Assembly (NCBI RefSeq): GCF_009870125.1
Contig: NC_046681.1
Location: 25,194,001 to 25,258,000 of the forward strand
DNA from: Drosophila pseudoobscura
Taxonomy: Eukaryota; Arthropoda; Insecta; Diptera; Drosophilidae
Reading direction: 5' to 3'
Length of the DNA: 64,000 nucleotides
Positions 21,568 through 34,150 of this stretch are shown here, one piece after another (position 1 is the first letter of the stretch; the number at the start of each line of letters is the position of its first letter). The notes beneath the pieces were generated by a model, which saw nothing but the letters and a program-made list of their open reading frames with translations, was not told the origin of the DNA and made no database searches. The translations under genes were made by a program, and so were the position numbers.

Positions 21568-23880
21568 TAGAATTACAAACCAAGAAACAAAATGAGATTT
21601 GAGAGATTGCTTCCATAACTTTTATCAATTTAACTGAAATGCTATGTAAAAAGCGCAGAGATTAAGACTCGATATAGTTGTAAACTTGTAAGAACAAAGA
21701 CAATATAATTTTCAATGCCAAAGCGGTTTTTTTTAATTTAAAAAAGTACACTAAATTAATTTGAATTAATTATTACACAGTTTATTGCACAAATATAACG
21801 ATATTTGTTTGCACCTTCACTATCGAAATAAGAAATACCCTTGTAGGAATAAGTATGTAGAATTTGTGGTCATCTCTGGCTCCAATTCTAAATTTTTTAG
21901 AAGCTATCTGAAAAAAAATTTTGCGTATACATACATGCATATGTACATATGTATGTAGTCTTCTTGCAGTCGCGGGATCGAGATTTATAAACGGGAATCT
22001 AATTAACTTCATGAATAGGTCAAAAATATTCCAATCTGTGAAAAAAACATTATTAATTACTTTTAAAAGCAGCTTGGATAACAGAATTAAGAAGAAAAAG
22101 GGTATACAAATGTCCATACGCAGCATTAATACGTAGCATTTCCCACACGTTTCATTCCGTCACACTTACGTTTTCTGCGGTGACTCTCTTTGCTCAAACC
22201 TTATTTTAGACATAACCAAATAACAGAAAGTACTTAATATTAGCCAATCGTGTAGGAAATTGACTCATCAATCAGGTAAAATTATGTGTTCTGGGCTGAG
22301 GATCCTAGCTAGTTAGTAATATCAAATCGAATATCAAAATCAAGAAATATGATTTCTGATCATGGGACATAAGCGATTAACCCATTGTAGCCCAGTGGGT
22401 ATTCAAATACGCTTCACAAAAATTTAGAATTTTGAAGTATTTTCGCGCAGTTCAGGTGAAAGATATCGTGGTGATTTTGTTTCTTAGTAAGAAGAAAGAA
22501 TGGATTTACATGAAGAATTGAAAAACAGAAGTAGGTTCCGCTGCTTAAATCATGTTGTTCACCTGTTTAAATTGAGGGGGGTTAAGTGGGTTAAGTAAGT
22601 TTTTTCATCGGTACGAACGCGGCAAAAAGTGCACAAAAAACAAAAAGAAGAAATTTTATAAATAATATTAGCGATATCTTCAATAAAAGTTAAAGGGGTT
22701 TGAAACGTGAGCAGAGGTAAACGCTGGCGGATTAAATGCAGTTTCCGGGAATATCCGCATGAAATTAGGCCAACAAATGTCGCCTTCTAATGCTGTTGCT
22801 CTCGGAGGCCCGTCTCCACACACACACACACACTTGTGGGCGCCCTGACACAGCCACAGAAATACCAATGCATATGTAGATAAACGTACCAGATTTGTCG
22901 CGCTGTGAACACGAATATAAACACATATTCGACAAGTGCTTAAGGTTTAAATTGTTTGTGTGAAGAACTATAAAAAATGCGCTAACTAAAAGCCCAAATT
23001 AAGTGTTAACCCATATAACAATTGAATCTTTTTCGTGATAATTTTTCTTTCCTTTTTCGGCACTCACACGAACACACACAAACGTACGACAATGTTCACA
23101 ATTGGGAGAGAAGAGTGTGGGAAAGAGAGCAAATGAGCGAAGATGAGAGAACAAAAATCCTCAAATTTGTTGTTGCCTTAAAGAAGGAGAAAAACCACGT
23201 GTGGAGGAAGTGCCCTGCAATTTATGTGCAAAAATATAGAGATCTAAAATGCAGCTGCTCTTGTGCAGCGATCTACAATAAGAAGCGGTTTCCCGTAACA
23301 ATTCGAAAAATGTTTAAAATATCGCTTTTTAACATAAATTAGCCGGCAAAATTAGCATTTGTATTTTATCAATATCGCACCCGAACACATTCATATGTAC
23401 ATGCGTATGTGGATATGAAGAGTAGCGCCTGAAATAGTGCGAAGAGAAGAGCGATTGATTGCTGATCAGTTTGCTCTCTCGCTCTCACTGAACCGAAACT
23501 GGTTCCGCAATCAAATTACGTGACCGATTTACCTGTGTTTCAAACTGAAAGTTTCAATTACATGAATCCTGAAGCCATGCACTGTCTTTTTAAAGTTTCA
23601 TTTATTGTGACATAAATTATTTGTCAAAAATTGATTGATTAACCGAACTAATTGTGTCGGTTTATTGTACCCCATTACAGGAATGTAAATTAATTTTCCA
23701 AATTTGAATTTCCATGAATTGCTTTTGTGAACCGTTTTGCGCATATTTGGCTCCCTGGCTCCCACTCACAGAAACTTGCGCACGCTCTTGCTTGGCGCTC
23801 GCGCTCTCTCTAGCTGTCCCCCGCTCTGGTAACGGTATCACGCGCTCTGGACCCAACGTCATCCATCGCTGGCGCTCATT
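21568..23880. other. Intergenic region between Mtp and sky
   Basis: No gene is visible. It holds the Mtp 3' end, a TACATACAT...ATGTATGTA inverted repeat (21928-21957), a short CA microsatellite (about 22817-22833), a GGGTTAAGTGGGTTAAGT direct repeat near 22572, and from about 23450 CTCTC/GAGAG-rich blocks that lead into the presumed sky promoter. Confidence 0.5.
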
Positions 23881-23889
23881 CGAATTTCA

Positions 23890-24378
23890 ACGCTCGGCAG
23901 TGTAAGGTGGTCCGTCGTCGCAGCACTCAGCACTGGTACGAACCGTACGAACACTCTGCCAACAAACGTCACACTCTCTCGTGCCACCCACACTTGTGCA
24001 AAGGCCAAAGAGCAGTCAAGAGCCAGTGCAAAAACCGACCCCGCCACAGCCCCGTGCAAGGTGCTTGGTACCCCGCCCCCGGCTGCACTTGAGCATAAAT
24101 TCTTTTGCTTTTCCCTTTTCCTTTAGAATTTAACTGTGAAAGTGAAAACGTGACAGCACGAAGAACGAAACGAACGAACGAGGCAAGCAAAACAAAAAAC
24201 CCGCGTGTGTGTGTGAAAATAAAAAGAAGGAGAACAAAACGCAGCAGAACACAAGAGAGAGAGAGAGAGAATAAAAAAAGATAAAAATAATCAACGAACG
24301 AAGGGACAAGGTGGCCCTCAGGCGAAAACAAGGAGAACAACAAAAAACCGAAAAAAAAAACACAACGAAAATTGACAG
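23890..24378 (+). other. sky: Probable non-coding first exon and distal promoter region of sky
   Basis: The stretch changes from CG/CTCTC-rich sequence (23760-23880) to an A-rich, stop-filled leader of Drosophila 5' UTR type with a GA microsatellite (24253-24270). It ends in a good 5' splice site, TTGACAG|GTAAGG, at 24378/24379. The next acceptor that fits is at 42109. The start is approximate, as no clear TATA or initiator fixes it. The link to sky is inferred from position and strand. Confidence 0.5.
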
Positions 24379-27300
24379 GTAAGGGAAGCAACACCAAAGT
24401 CTCTTCTTTTCAGCCTCACTCTATCTCCCTATCTGGCCATCTCCCACTCTCTATGGTTCTATCTCTTTCCATTTCCTCCTCTCTATGGCTCTATCCCTTT
24501 CCCTTTCCTTTTTCCTTGTGCCTGAAATTGATATTTCGTTGCATTTTTGGTATACCCAATGGAGGGAGTCAGTATGAAGACTTTGACAAGCTGTTGTGTT
24601 TGGAAGGATTTTTGAAATAAATATTCAGGACCAGGCAACATTATATGTCTTTCGGTTTCTATCCCCAAGTGTTAAAGAGTTACAAGGGTATCAATAGCCT
24701 CGCTATCCACTCTCTTTCCTGTTTCAGTCTGGTTTTTGGGTTCTTTTCTTATCTTCGAGAGCTGTGCTTCTCGCTTCTTCCATGATTCACTTGTTCATCG
24801 ATGTTAACCCAACCATTTCTTTGATAATAATTTTTGTGCCAATCATTGGGTTAAAGGTTCAAACATTTAAAAGGATGAATAATTTAAATGAATCACAGTT
24901 CTAAACATAATTTTGTTTTAAACCAAATTCATGTTGAACCTTTTTAGTTTCTCTTTGGTTTTCTTTTTAGGTTTTTCCGCTTTTGTTATACATAACGTAA
25001 CTGATTAGATAGAATACTTTTAGTATGTTTGGCTCCCCAACCTTGCACAATTTATGACGGCCCTAAAACGATGTCTTCTGGGTAGATAATGGCAGTGGAA
25101 AGAAGGGTTTCGACGGGTATAGTGGGGTTAACCCTTGATTAAAGTGAAGATGAGATGTTTCGTTATTTATTATATTTGCTTTAAGGGGGAATTCTAAATT
25201 GGTGCAATGTCTTTTTGCTTCGATATCGTGAGTTATTTGTTGACAACTTTAGTATTTGTATAGATATTTCATGTTGTATTTTATAATCTTCAAAGAAATC
25301 GAAATAAGATAAAGATGGTTCTATGTTTCTGTGGTATCCGCGAATGCTTGTTAAGATTTATCTATTATTGATGACTCATTTTTTTAGATATAACTTGGGG
25401 TTTTTGTGGGATTGACTTCAATCAGATATGACGTTGGTAAATGTACCCTCGTGTTCGTTATAATTCTTTAAATGAGTCACAGTTAAAACAATCATTTGTA
25501 TCCGATCACTATGAATTGACAATATTTATTAAGGCCTTACAGACATTAGAATTCTTGGAAAATTCTTCGCAAAACACAAGCATTTGGCAATAAGAAAATT
25601 CAATTTCTGCTTTGGTTTTATCTTATCTGTGATTTCCCAGCCAGCGACCCAATTAAATAAACGGATATCGAGCATGAGCACTCGTACGAATATTCGTTTT
25701 TATCATTAATACATTTGACGATTGGCAATGGACAAATTGTATCTGTCTGGCTGTCTATCTGTCACCAGGGACCTAGCAAATCGCTCGCTCACGTGAGTCA
25801 ATCGCCGCCAGTCGAGAAGTTATGCAAAACGACTTTTCAAATCGGTTATGCTTTCAAAATGAAAATAAAAAAACACTCAGTCGTGCAGCGACAAACAAAC
25901 TTTTGCAATTACAGACAGATCCGGCAGAAATAAAAGCAAAAAAGAAATAAAAAGACCAGAAAAGTACCGAGAATCGGAATCAATCGATTTCAATCGAGTC
26001 AACGTGTCGCCAGGCCAGGCCAGGCAGGCACTCAATCCCTCAGTAACACATTCAATCCATCTACCAGTAGGGGCATATTTATCCATATCGAATATTCAGA
26101 GATTCTGATTTGTGTGTACGTGCCACTGCCTAGACGATGACAGCGTGATTTATTCGATGATTCACTCGCGATTATGGATTATGGATGGATACAAATGCAA
26201 ATCCAACAAACAACTCAATGTCTCTGAGACGGACAAAGCCCAAAGGGTTCATTCAACTCAGGACAACCTAAGGACTGACCCACCTCATCGACAGGATCCA
26301 CAATCCACAATCAAATCATCGCCTGGTAACCCCATTTCTTCAGGGAAAATCAATAATTTTCGGCTCATTTGTGCTTCTGTTTATATTTATGGCCATGCCA
26401 CGCTTTGTGGCCACCACAATGTTGCACAAAAACTCTGAATATATTTTGGTTGTCATGCAACTGGGTTTATGTTAAATAACCAGAAAATTAATTGGTTTCT
26501 GCAACTGAGGTTGGCTTGAAATGTTTTTAGCGGATGTGTACTTGTAATTGCTTTAGCTTTTGGTTTAAAAATAGTATTTATATGGGAAAACTGAGACTAC
26601 GAATAGATGTACGAGTATACAGATGTACGAGATGTATGTAGACTTGTTTCTGGGTCTGTTGCTACCTGAATGTACGTAGGGGTATATGCATGGATAGTCT
26701 TTTAGATTGAAAGCGAATATATTTATTCCCTGGCACAGTTTCCTTGTGGAAAAGCTGAAAAAAACCCCCGATTCTAGTGTATTTATATGGAATTAAAATA
26801 CCAAATATTTACACGGTTTTCTATAATGTTGCAAGGTAGATACGAGTACAATGTGACCGAAGGATGATCCTGTAGTACTGTCCAACATCTCAAAGGATTT
26901 TTGGGGCTAAACTTTTGGGACTCTGGAAGATCAGACACCCAAGCTGGATGAATTATTAAAAAGGAACAATAAATCTGTAAAAAGTTTAACAAAGAGATGT
27001 ATAAAAGATCTTAAAATGATGTATTCGTTGAACCTGAAAGAGTATTCCACAAATTTTCCTACTCTGTAATATAATAAATAAGTAAATAAGGAACATCTGT
27101 GTAACAATTTTGAATAATTGATCTTCAAGTTTGCCTGCTCTACTAATACGTTATTGGAGACGATCACATGATGAAATTATACCCAGATACCAGGAAAAAC
27201 TTCGCACATTTGGCTTCTCGCTGGATCTGGCTTTGCCTTTATTGCAGTCTGAAATTGAAAACCCCCGCACACACACTTGACCGAGTCGTAAATCCTAATC

Positions 27301-27836
27301 AAATTTATTAAATCAAGTACCTATCCGTGCGATGTGTGTTAATGACAGAACAGAGAAGCGAAACAAACAACGGACGCCCACCGACAAGCATAAAAAATAA
27401 AGACTAAAATAAAACCGAAGCGACCGAAAGCAATTTAAGCGATATGAATGCGTTCTCTCCCACCATATACGAGTAGAAATGCTCTATATAGAGAGCAGCA
27501 GATACAGATACAGCTGACTGTGTACAGCATATGCCTCGACGAGATATCAAACAATCAATTTGTGTGTGTCTGTTCTGTCTGCGGCATTAATTTGTGCAAG
27601 TAATTTCATTCGGTGGGGGGCTTGGGCTTCACTTCACAGCTGCAACAAACAAAAAACAAAATATTAAATACTCGTATATGTATGTATGTGTGTGTGTATC
27701 GTTATATATCGTGGCATACCTACATATAGCTATATATTTTCGTTAATGAATAAAATCTAATAACTGAGAACGCGATCAGGGGGGGTAAATATTTGTCCAT
27801 TTTCCCCTTGATTAAATAACCTTCAAAACCTGCCTG

Positions 27837-27858
27837 CTGCCTGCCTGCCTGCCTGCCT
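27837..27858. repeat. CTGC tetranucleotide microsatellite
   Basis: About five copies of CTGC/GCCT in a row, in the first sky intron. Confidence 0.8.
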
Positions 27859-28285
27859 CTGTGCTGTAAACGTTATCCGTGCTTGGATTCGTAAGCCGGA
27901 TAAGTTGTAAATCAATGACCAGATCTGGTTATATCGTTATCAGTGTCATTTATTCGGTAGGAAGTGTTGTAAATGTATGTAAATCATATCGATGTGGGTT
28001 AGTTATGCGTTTCTAAGGGAAACTTTCGAAAATGATAAGAATTTTCTGCGAATTCCTTTTGGTTTGTTCTAACATTTTGCGTCATTTCTTTATCAGTTGA
28101 ATTGTATCTATTAAGGTTTATCTGTTCCTTCCAATCAAGACGAATATAGAATAGAAAATACTTTACAATTGAAATATTTTAATTCTTGTAGCTATTTTGT
28201 TTTATTCTCCTTTGATATCCGATAGTTAGGATAATTCAATATCATTCTATAAATATTTTTAAGGCTTTTAAAGCTTAACTTTGAC

Positions 28286-28690
28286 CTTGGCTCTTATCCC
28301 TGATCTTCTATTGATGCGGATAATAGAAATACTTTATGAAAAGAATATATCATTGATAGTTGATACTTTAATTTCTTATCCCTTGTTATCCGAGAGTTGT
28401 TTAAAGCCTGGGATAGCTAAAAATCCTTTACTTGTAATTGAGACGCATAATTGAAATACACTATACGCTTTTCCCTTTATTTGCTTTTATGCCAGCACTT
28501 GTGATACTTTAATTTGTTATCCGAGAGTTATTTAAAGGCTGGGATAACTATAATTCAAGCACTTAAGCTATTTAATGTTATTTATAGCTTATCCCTGACC
28601 TTTTGTTGTGACGGATAATTTAAATATTCCATGAAAATCACACCAGATGCAAATTAATGTTCATTTCCCTTATCCGCTGTTATCCGAGCA
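28286..28690 (+). repeat. Diverged direct repeats rich in TTATCC/CGGATAA (A-B-B'-A' order)
   Basis: Unit A starts with CTTATCCCTGATCTT at 28292 and is matched by A' (CTTATCCCTGACCTT) at about 28589. Both run on to a GGATAAT and an AATA(C/T)TTTATGAAAA- or AATATTCCATGAAAA-type end. Unit B starts GATACTTTAATTTCTTATCC at about 28361 and is matched by B' (GATACTTTAATTTGTTATCC) at about 28502. Both B units contain TTATCCGAGAGTT, a TTTAAAG and a CTGGGATA. All four are in the same orientation. The region lies deep in the first sky intron. Confidence 0.65.
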
Positions 28691-29055
28691 CTTAATTTGA
28701 GTGCAATAATGCAAGGCTCAGCTTCAGATCCCTCGAGAATCTACTTGGAATCACTCTTATCCACTGCTATGCATGGCGTGGCTGTGGGTGTATACTTTGG
28801 CGGACTGATAGCCACTAGAGACTGCCATTAGAGTGCACTGTCCCGTTATTTATCCAGTGCGACACCCCCAGCCGCAGTCTCGAGAGCCTCCCTCTCTCTC
28901 CCTCTCATCCCTGGGCACTCGTTGCTGTTGTCGCCGTTGTCACTCTTCATTGAAGATAAGTTCAATTCGCATAATGCTGCTGTTGTAGTTGGGGACTTGG
29001 TTGTGAAAAAAACATCCGGCGCACAGCACAAAGCCCAAGACTGCCCTCAGGCTCA

Positions 29056-29091
29056 AGCCCCAGCTCCAGCTCCAGCTCCAGCTCCAGCCTT
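29056..29091. repeat. CCAGCT hexanucleotide repeat
   Basis: About five copies of CCAGCT in a row within the first sky intron. An open frame through it is low-complexity and not considered coding. Confidence 0.8.
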
Positions 29092-30125
29092 AGCCTTTGT
29101 ATCGGTATCCGCGAGACGCGAGGTTCGAGGCAAACCAGCAAACGGCAGAGCAACCAGATTTTGGCTCGACAATGGCCCAGGCAGCCAGCCAGCCCCGTAG
29201 TTTACTTGTTTTGCTTATTGTATTTTGCATACAGGCAGGCCCAGGCATTTATTTTATTATACTACATATTTGAATAAAGTGAATTACGTACACAGACACA
29301 GACACAGACATGGAAGAAACAACAACAAAAAGGTCCAGACGCCCGCCAGGTTCCGAGCAATGCGTTCTGAACAGCTCCTCCTCCGTGCCGTGCGCCAGCC
29401 AAAAGTTTAATTGAATTGAAAACTGAACCCCAAACCGAAGCAAAGCCCAAAACGAAACGAAACGAAAATATTTCAGTAGGAGCCATCAACGGAATTCAAG
29501 TTGTACGATTTGCGAAAAAAAAAAAACATTCTTGGGCTTCACCTCCTCCACCTCCAACGCCTCTCAGTCTTTTGCTGTATTACCTGGTAATCATAGAGTG
29601 CATAGAGTGGGGTATATTCGTGGTACATTCAGAGAGAAACGTTTTCTTGGATTTAGTGCTCAAACAGAACTCAGAGACCAGTCTAAAATTTAATATTTTC
29701 TACAGCCAAAATGAAGAAAACCATTTCCCAGGCTAGGATAAATCTTAAAGCTATTGTATTATCCTCTATACCCTCTATCTATCCTTTCTCAGTGAGACTG
29801 AAAACATATCGACCCCTTTTGCAAAATGATATCAACCAAAAATATGTTTCGAAATTGAGTTTTGATGAAGAATTATTCCAAAATCAGGAACTCTCTGAAC
29901 TAAGGGGTACTCGCCTTAGCGATACCCCCGGAACTAAAGCATTCCTCTTTTGTCTCTTGTCTTTGAATCTTTTTTTTAGCTGGTTCCTTTTTTTCTTTTT
30001 CCTTTTTGTTTCGCTTGCATATTTTATGCCCGTTGTTTATTTTCCCGGGGACTAATTTGAAGCGCTTTCGATTGTCGAGTTATTCAATTATTCGCCTTTT
30101 TTTTTGCCCTACTGTTCTGCTGTTG

Positions 30126-30147
30126 TACGGCCGTACGGCCGTACGGC
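30126..30147. repeat. Palindromic GTACGGCC tandem repeat
   Basis: GTACGGCC repeats about two and a half times, followed by a degraded copy (GTACGGCTGTAC). Each unit plus GTAC is its own reverse complement, so the array can fold into alternative hairpins. Confidence 0.75.
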
Positions 30148-30595
30148 TGTACTGCCGGACTGCCGTTGGGATAATAATTCAATTTAATGCTGCGTGGGCA
30201 GAGGTCAGCGGAGATTTGTTTTAATTAATATTTGTTCGTATTTCGCTGGGGGCTTTTAGGGCAGGGGGTGGCGTTGTTTGTGCCCGCTGTTGGATGCAAA
30301 TTCTGATGCCTCCGGAAGTGTCACTCATGGTCACAAATTATTCAAGCATCTGCTTCTGCTTTGCTTTCGTTTCTATTGCAGAATTCTAGGCAATTCCCCC
30401 ACGGGGCAGCAGTGGGCAGCAGTAGCCAATTTGATGGGATATTTATGGGGCCATGAAAACCGTTTTACTGCTTTCAATTTGTTCCAGCTTAACGCTTGAT
30501 TCCACCTCCCACCTCCCTGTGTGGGGGAGGCCTCTAAAAATAGTGGGATTATGGTTTTGGGTTCTCATGGCTAAATTCGCTTTGATTAAGGGTTT

Positions 30596-31080
30596 ATCCG
30601 TTAGTTATTTACTCGGATAAGCTGGGCTAACTAATTTGTATCTATTTCATTGACTTTGGATATACCGAAAAATATTTTAGACTCATTTAAACGGTTAGAA
30701 AACTATTGTGATCGTTATCCCAGTCAATCGGATAAGTGTTAAGAATCATTTACTTTGTAAAATACACCATTTAATGTCTTTTAGATGCAAAACTTGTTAT
30801 CCGGTGATATCCATGGCTAGAAAACTGATGATGATATCTCATATTTCAGTTTATAATTGAATTGAATTGTTATTTCTGCTTATCCGCGTGATATGGTTTC
30901 ATCGGATAAGTGTTGCGTTCAAAGAAAAATAATATTCCTTATAAAATTTTCCATTTAGCCAATTTATTTATTTTTTCGATGCAAAATCTTATCCCTACTT
31001 ATCCGCTTGTTATGGCCACATCGGATAAGTGTCGACTCCAAAGAAAAATAATTTGCTTTGTAAAATATTCCATTACTGGA
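30596..31080 (+). repeat. Diverged repeat units around CGGATAAGTGT
   Basis: Three units share ATCGGATAAGTGT at 30727, 30901 and 31020. Each is followed by an A-rich spacer (CAAAGAAAAATAAT in the last two), TTTGTAAAAT or TTATAAAAT, and CCATT. The second and third are preceded by CTTATCCGC followed by a TATGG. Another copy of the short word occurs at about 30612 (CTCGGATAAGCTGG). Spacing between anchors is 174 and 119 bp. It lies within the first sky intron. Confidence 0.65.
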
Positions 31081-33504
31081 TGTTTTCATTCTCGCCATTG
31101 ACGCAAAAGTCTGACAAAGAGTCAGCGTCTTGGATTTTTTTGCATGTCTATGAAATTAGCAAGAGTCTGTCGACCCACGCACTCACATGGGGAACGTGAT
31201 CGCACAATAAGAGGGCGGTATTAAGCAGTTAAAAAAGTAAAGAAAAAACACACCCACATACCCCTCGCTCCCCTCCAACCCCCCTAAGCCGAAGAGCGCG
31301 AAATGAACTCTGAAAAAAAAGTAAATAAAACTCGTGGATAACCCAAAATGGTATTGTATAATAAGCGGCGAGAGATACCGAATTACACACAGAGCAGAGA
31401 CCCCTTAGAGCCCCCAGAGCCCTCAGAGCCACTTGCATTGCACGCAAATGAACACGCTATAAATATTTAGAAACAAGCCTCCCCATTGTTTACAACAAAA
31501 CGAAGAAAATGTAAGCGAAAAAGCGCCGATAAAGCCGAATCGAACTCGAAAAGCACGTGATGCTGAATACCGAAAGCCGAATACCGAACACCGAATACCG
31601 AAACCCGATTCGAGCCGCGCTCTCAGCTGGCCGCTACCGATCGCTTGGGTTGGATTCGGTTGGATTGGGTATATCCAATACCATTCGGAGGGGTTCACTG
31701 GAATGCCGAAAACAAGTGTACAGACAATCGCAAACCCCACCAAAAGCATTTATGAGCCCCCCGCGACTCTGTGTCTGTGTCTCTGAGTCACGCGGCGGAT
31801 GGCAGAGTTTTGCAAAAATATTGCCATATAAAAAAAAATACATACAAATACATTTATATTTATGATGCCAATGATGATGGCATCGAACCGGTGTTGCTTG
31901 AGATATTGAGAGTAAACTCGAGAATGCATAAAAGATGATAGAAGCTAAAGCAGTCATCAGGCAATCATCAGGCAATCATTCAATCAGAGATGAAGTTCTG
32001 TCTAGTAATCCCCCGTTCCCATTCCCATTCCCAGTCCCACTCCCACTCCCAATCCCATTGAGGCATGCCATTGCCGCTGAGATTTACAACCCGCCGCCAA
32101 TGTCAGGCAACTATTTTTAGTGGCTACGACTGATAATAGTAGTAGCACTCTCTCGCTATGGTTATGGCCTCCTCCAGCTCGTGACACAGTGCTGCCTCCC
32201 TCCATCTATCATCCATCGAATGTTATCAAAAAATGCCTGCCCTGCCAAAAAAAATACTCAAAGCTTCAAGTTCTCTCCTTCGCTCAAAATCAAAATCAAA
32301 ATACAAAATACATAGTACGCCGCGTTATCAGCAAATTTCGTATTCTTTTTAATGCTACCTACTCCTCCCCCCCGCCCTCGTCGTATCTTATCGGCATAAA
32401 TATTGTGTGTATTGTAGTATGCATATTTTATGCCATCAACGCGTGTCGTGTTCCAAGCCCACAATTTATGTCGCTTATGTCGCACGGCTAAACAATTGAC
32501 ACGATTTTTATCGTTCACGGTTACAGGTTGTGTGATTTCATCGGGGAATACTGAATTGTTGTGCTATAGAATATGAAAAATATTGCACAAAAGATGCATA
32601 GAAAGGGTCAAGGGGTTTTGGGGTCATTCGGATAAAATATATGTTGTGATCAGGGAATAAAAACTACAGCGGATAAGGGATAATGTGTTAAACGGCCTTT
32701 AGAAGAGGTTGAAAGATTTGCCAAGAATTATACTCAATTTTCTGAGAGCGAAAGAAAGCTTCGCATAGATTCGATTGTTTTAAAAATGTTCCTAGTTTTC
32801 CCATTTTATCCGAGCTAGATTTCTAGCAACTGGAAAAGAGTAAAGACTAAGTTCCACACATTTTTGAATGATATAGATCTCTATTTTCAGACTATTTGGT
32901 TTATTTGTTCCCAATCTTGGAGAATATGAAATGTCATAGAAATTAATACATGCGTATGTCTGCTTATCATTTCCACGTTTTCAAGGATTATACATATACT
33001 TAGATTACCGATTGTATTATCAACTCTAAAGCTCAACCAAAAAATCATTCTACAAAAACATGGAATTCTCTGCTAACATATATTCATATTTACAGCATAT
33101 TTATACTGTAAAAGTTTATGGATAAACACATTTGTTTACTCAAAGTGTGGCCTGGTCTCTGGGCCTTTGGGCCCCTCTGGTCTCTGGGTGTTGCAACAAG
33201 AATGCTTTTTACATAACCGATGTTTGGTCAACGCCTCCCGCTGTGTTCTGTGTGGCCCTGGCCCAAAAGGGATTTGACAGCAGTAGTAGCAGCAGACCTG
33301 GCGCCAGACTTTTTCTACACTAGTTTTGCATTATATAACACAGCCAGAGTGCTCTGTTTTTTGGCCTTTGTTTTTGTTTTTTGCTGGAGCAAACATATGG
33401 GGAAAAATATCTATTAAATTGTCCATGTAATTAGCCATAATTTGAGTGGAACTGCTGCTGCTGCTCTGCTTCTCACAGCTGAATGTCTCAATAAAAGTTT
33501 CATT

Positions 33505-33535
33505 GACCAGGCCAGGCCAGGCCAGGCCAGGCCCC
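33505..33535. repeat. CAGGC pentanucleotide repeat
   Basis: About five copies of CAGGC/GCCAG. A shorter run of the same word occurs at about 26012-26030. Confidence 0.8.
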
Positions 33536-33879
33536 TCGTATGGGGCCTTCCTTGATGGCCAAAGAGAACACATTTTACATGCACATTAAGTGCCGTCGAA
33601 TAGTGGCAAATTACCCACAAAATGTATACAATTTGAGTATTTTTGGTGAAATATTGCCATCTGGACATATGGCGAGCATCGAATGTCGCCGGCAATTAAG
33701 TAATTATTCCGGGGTTTATGGATATTTGAGAGGCTTAAACCTAAACCCAACCACTGCCATTGTTGTTTGTTACACGATACTTTCTCCACCAACGTTTCTT
33801 GGGAATCGAATCAGAGACAAATGGAAAGCCTATGCAAAATTTTCCTTCGATTGGTGGAAATTAGAGCCATTCTGTTGTA

Positions 33880-34150
33880 TACGTAGTACGTATTTAGTAT
33901 TTATTTGGTATAATTTAGTATTTGTTTTGGTTGTTAATATTTAAAATTAAAATTCTGAGCGGTATTTGTTGATATTTCTTAGTATTTCTTGAATGGAATT
34001 TAGTATTTTTTGATAGCTTTAAACATTTTTGGTTTGTATTATTTAGAATATTTAAGGTATTTTCTTTATTATTTTTGGTAGTATTTAGTATTATTTGATT
34101 TATATTTTTTTTAGGGGCTAATTTCGAGTATTATCTAGTATTTTTGGTTT
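33880..34150. repeat. TAGTATTT/GGTATTT low-complexity block
   Basis: TAGTATTT or a one-base variant recurs more than ten times in about 270 bp at irregular spacing. Similar blocks are at about 41190-41400 and 56640-56840. It looks like decayed simple-sequence or minisatellite DNA. Confidence 0.6.
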
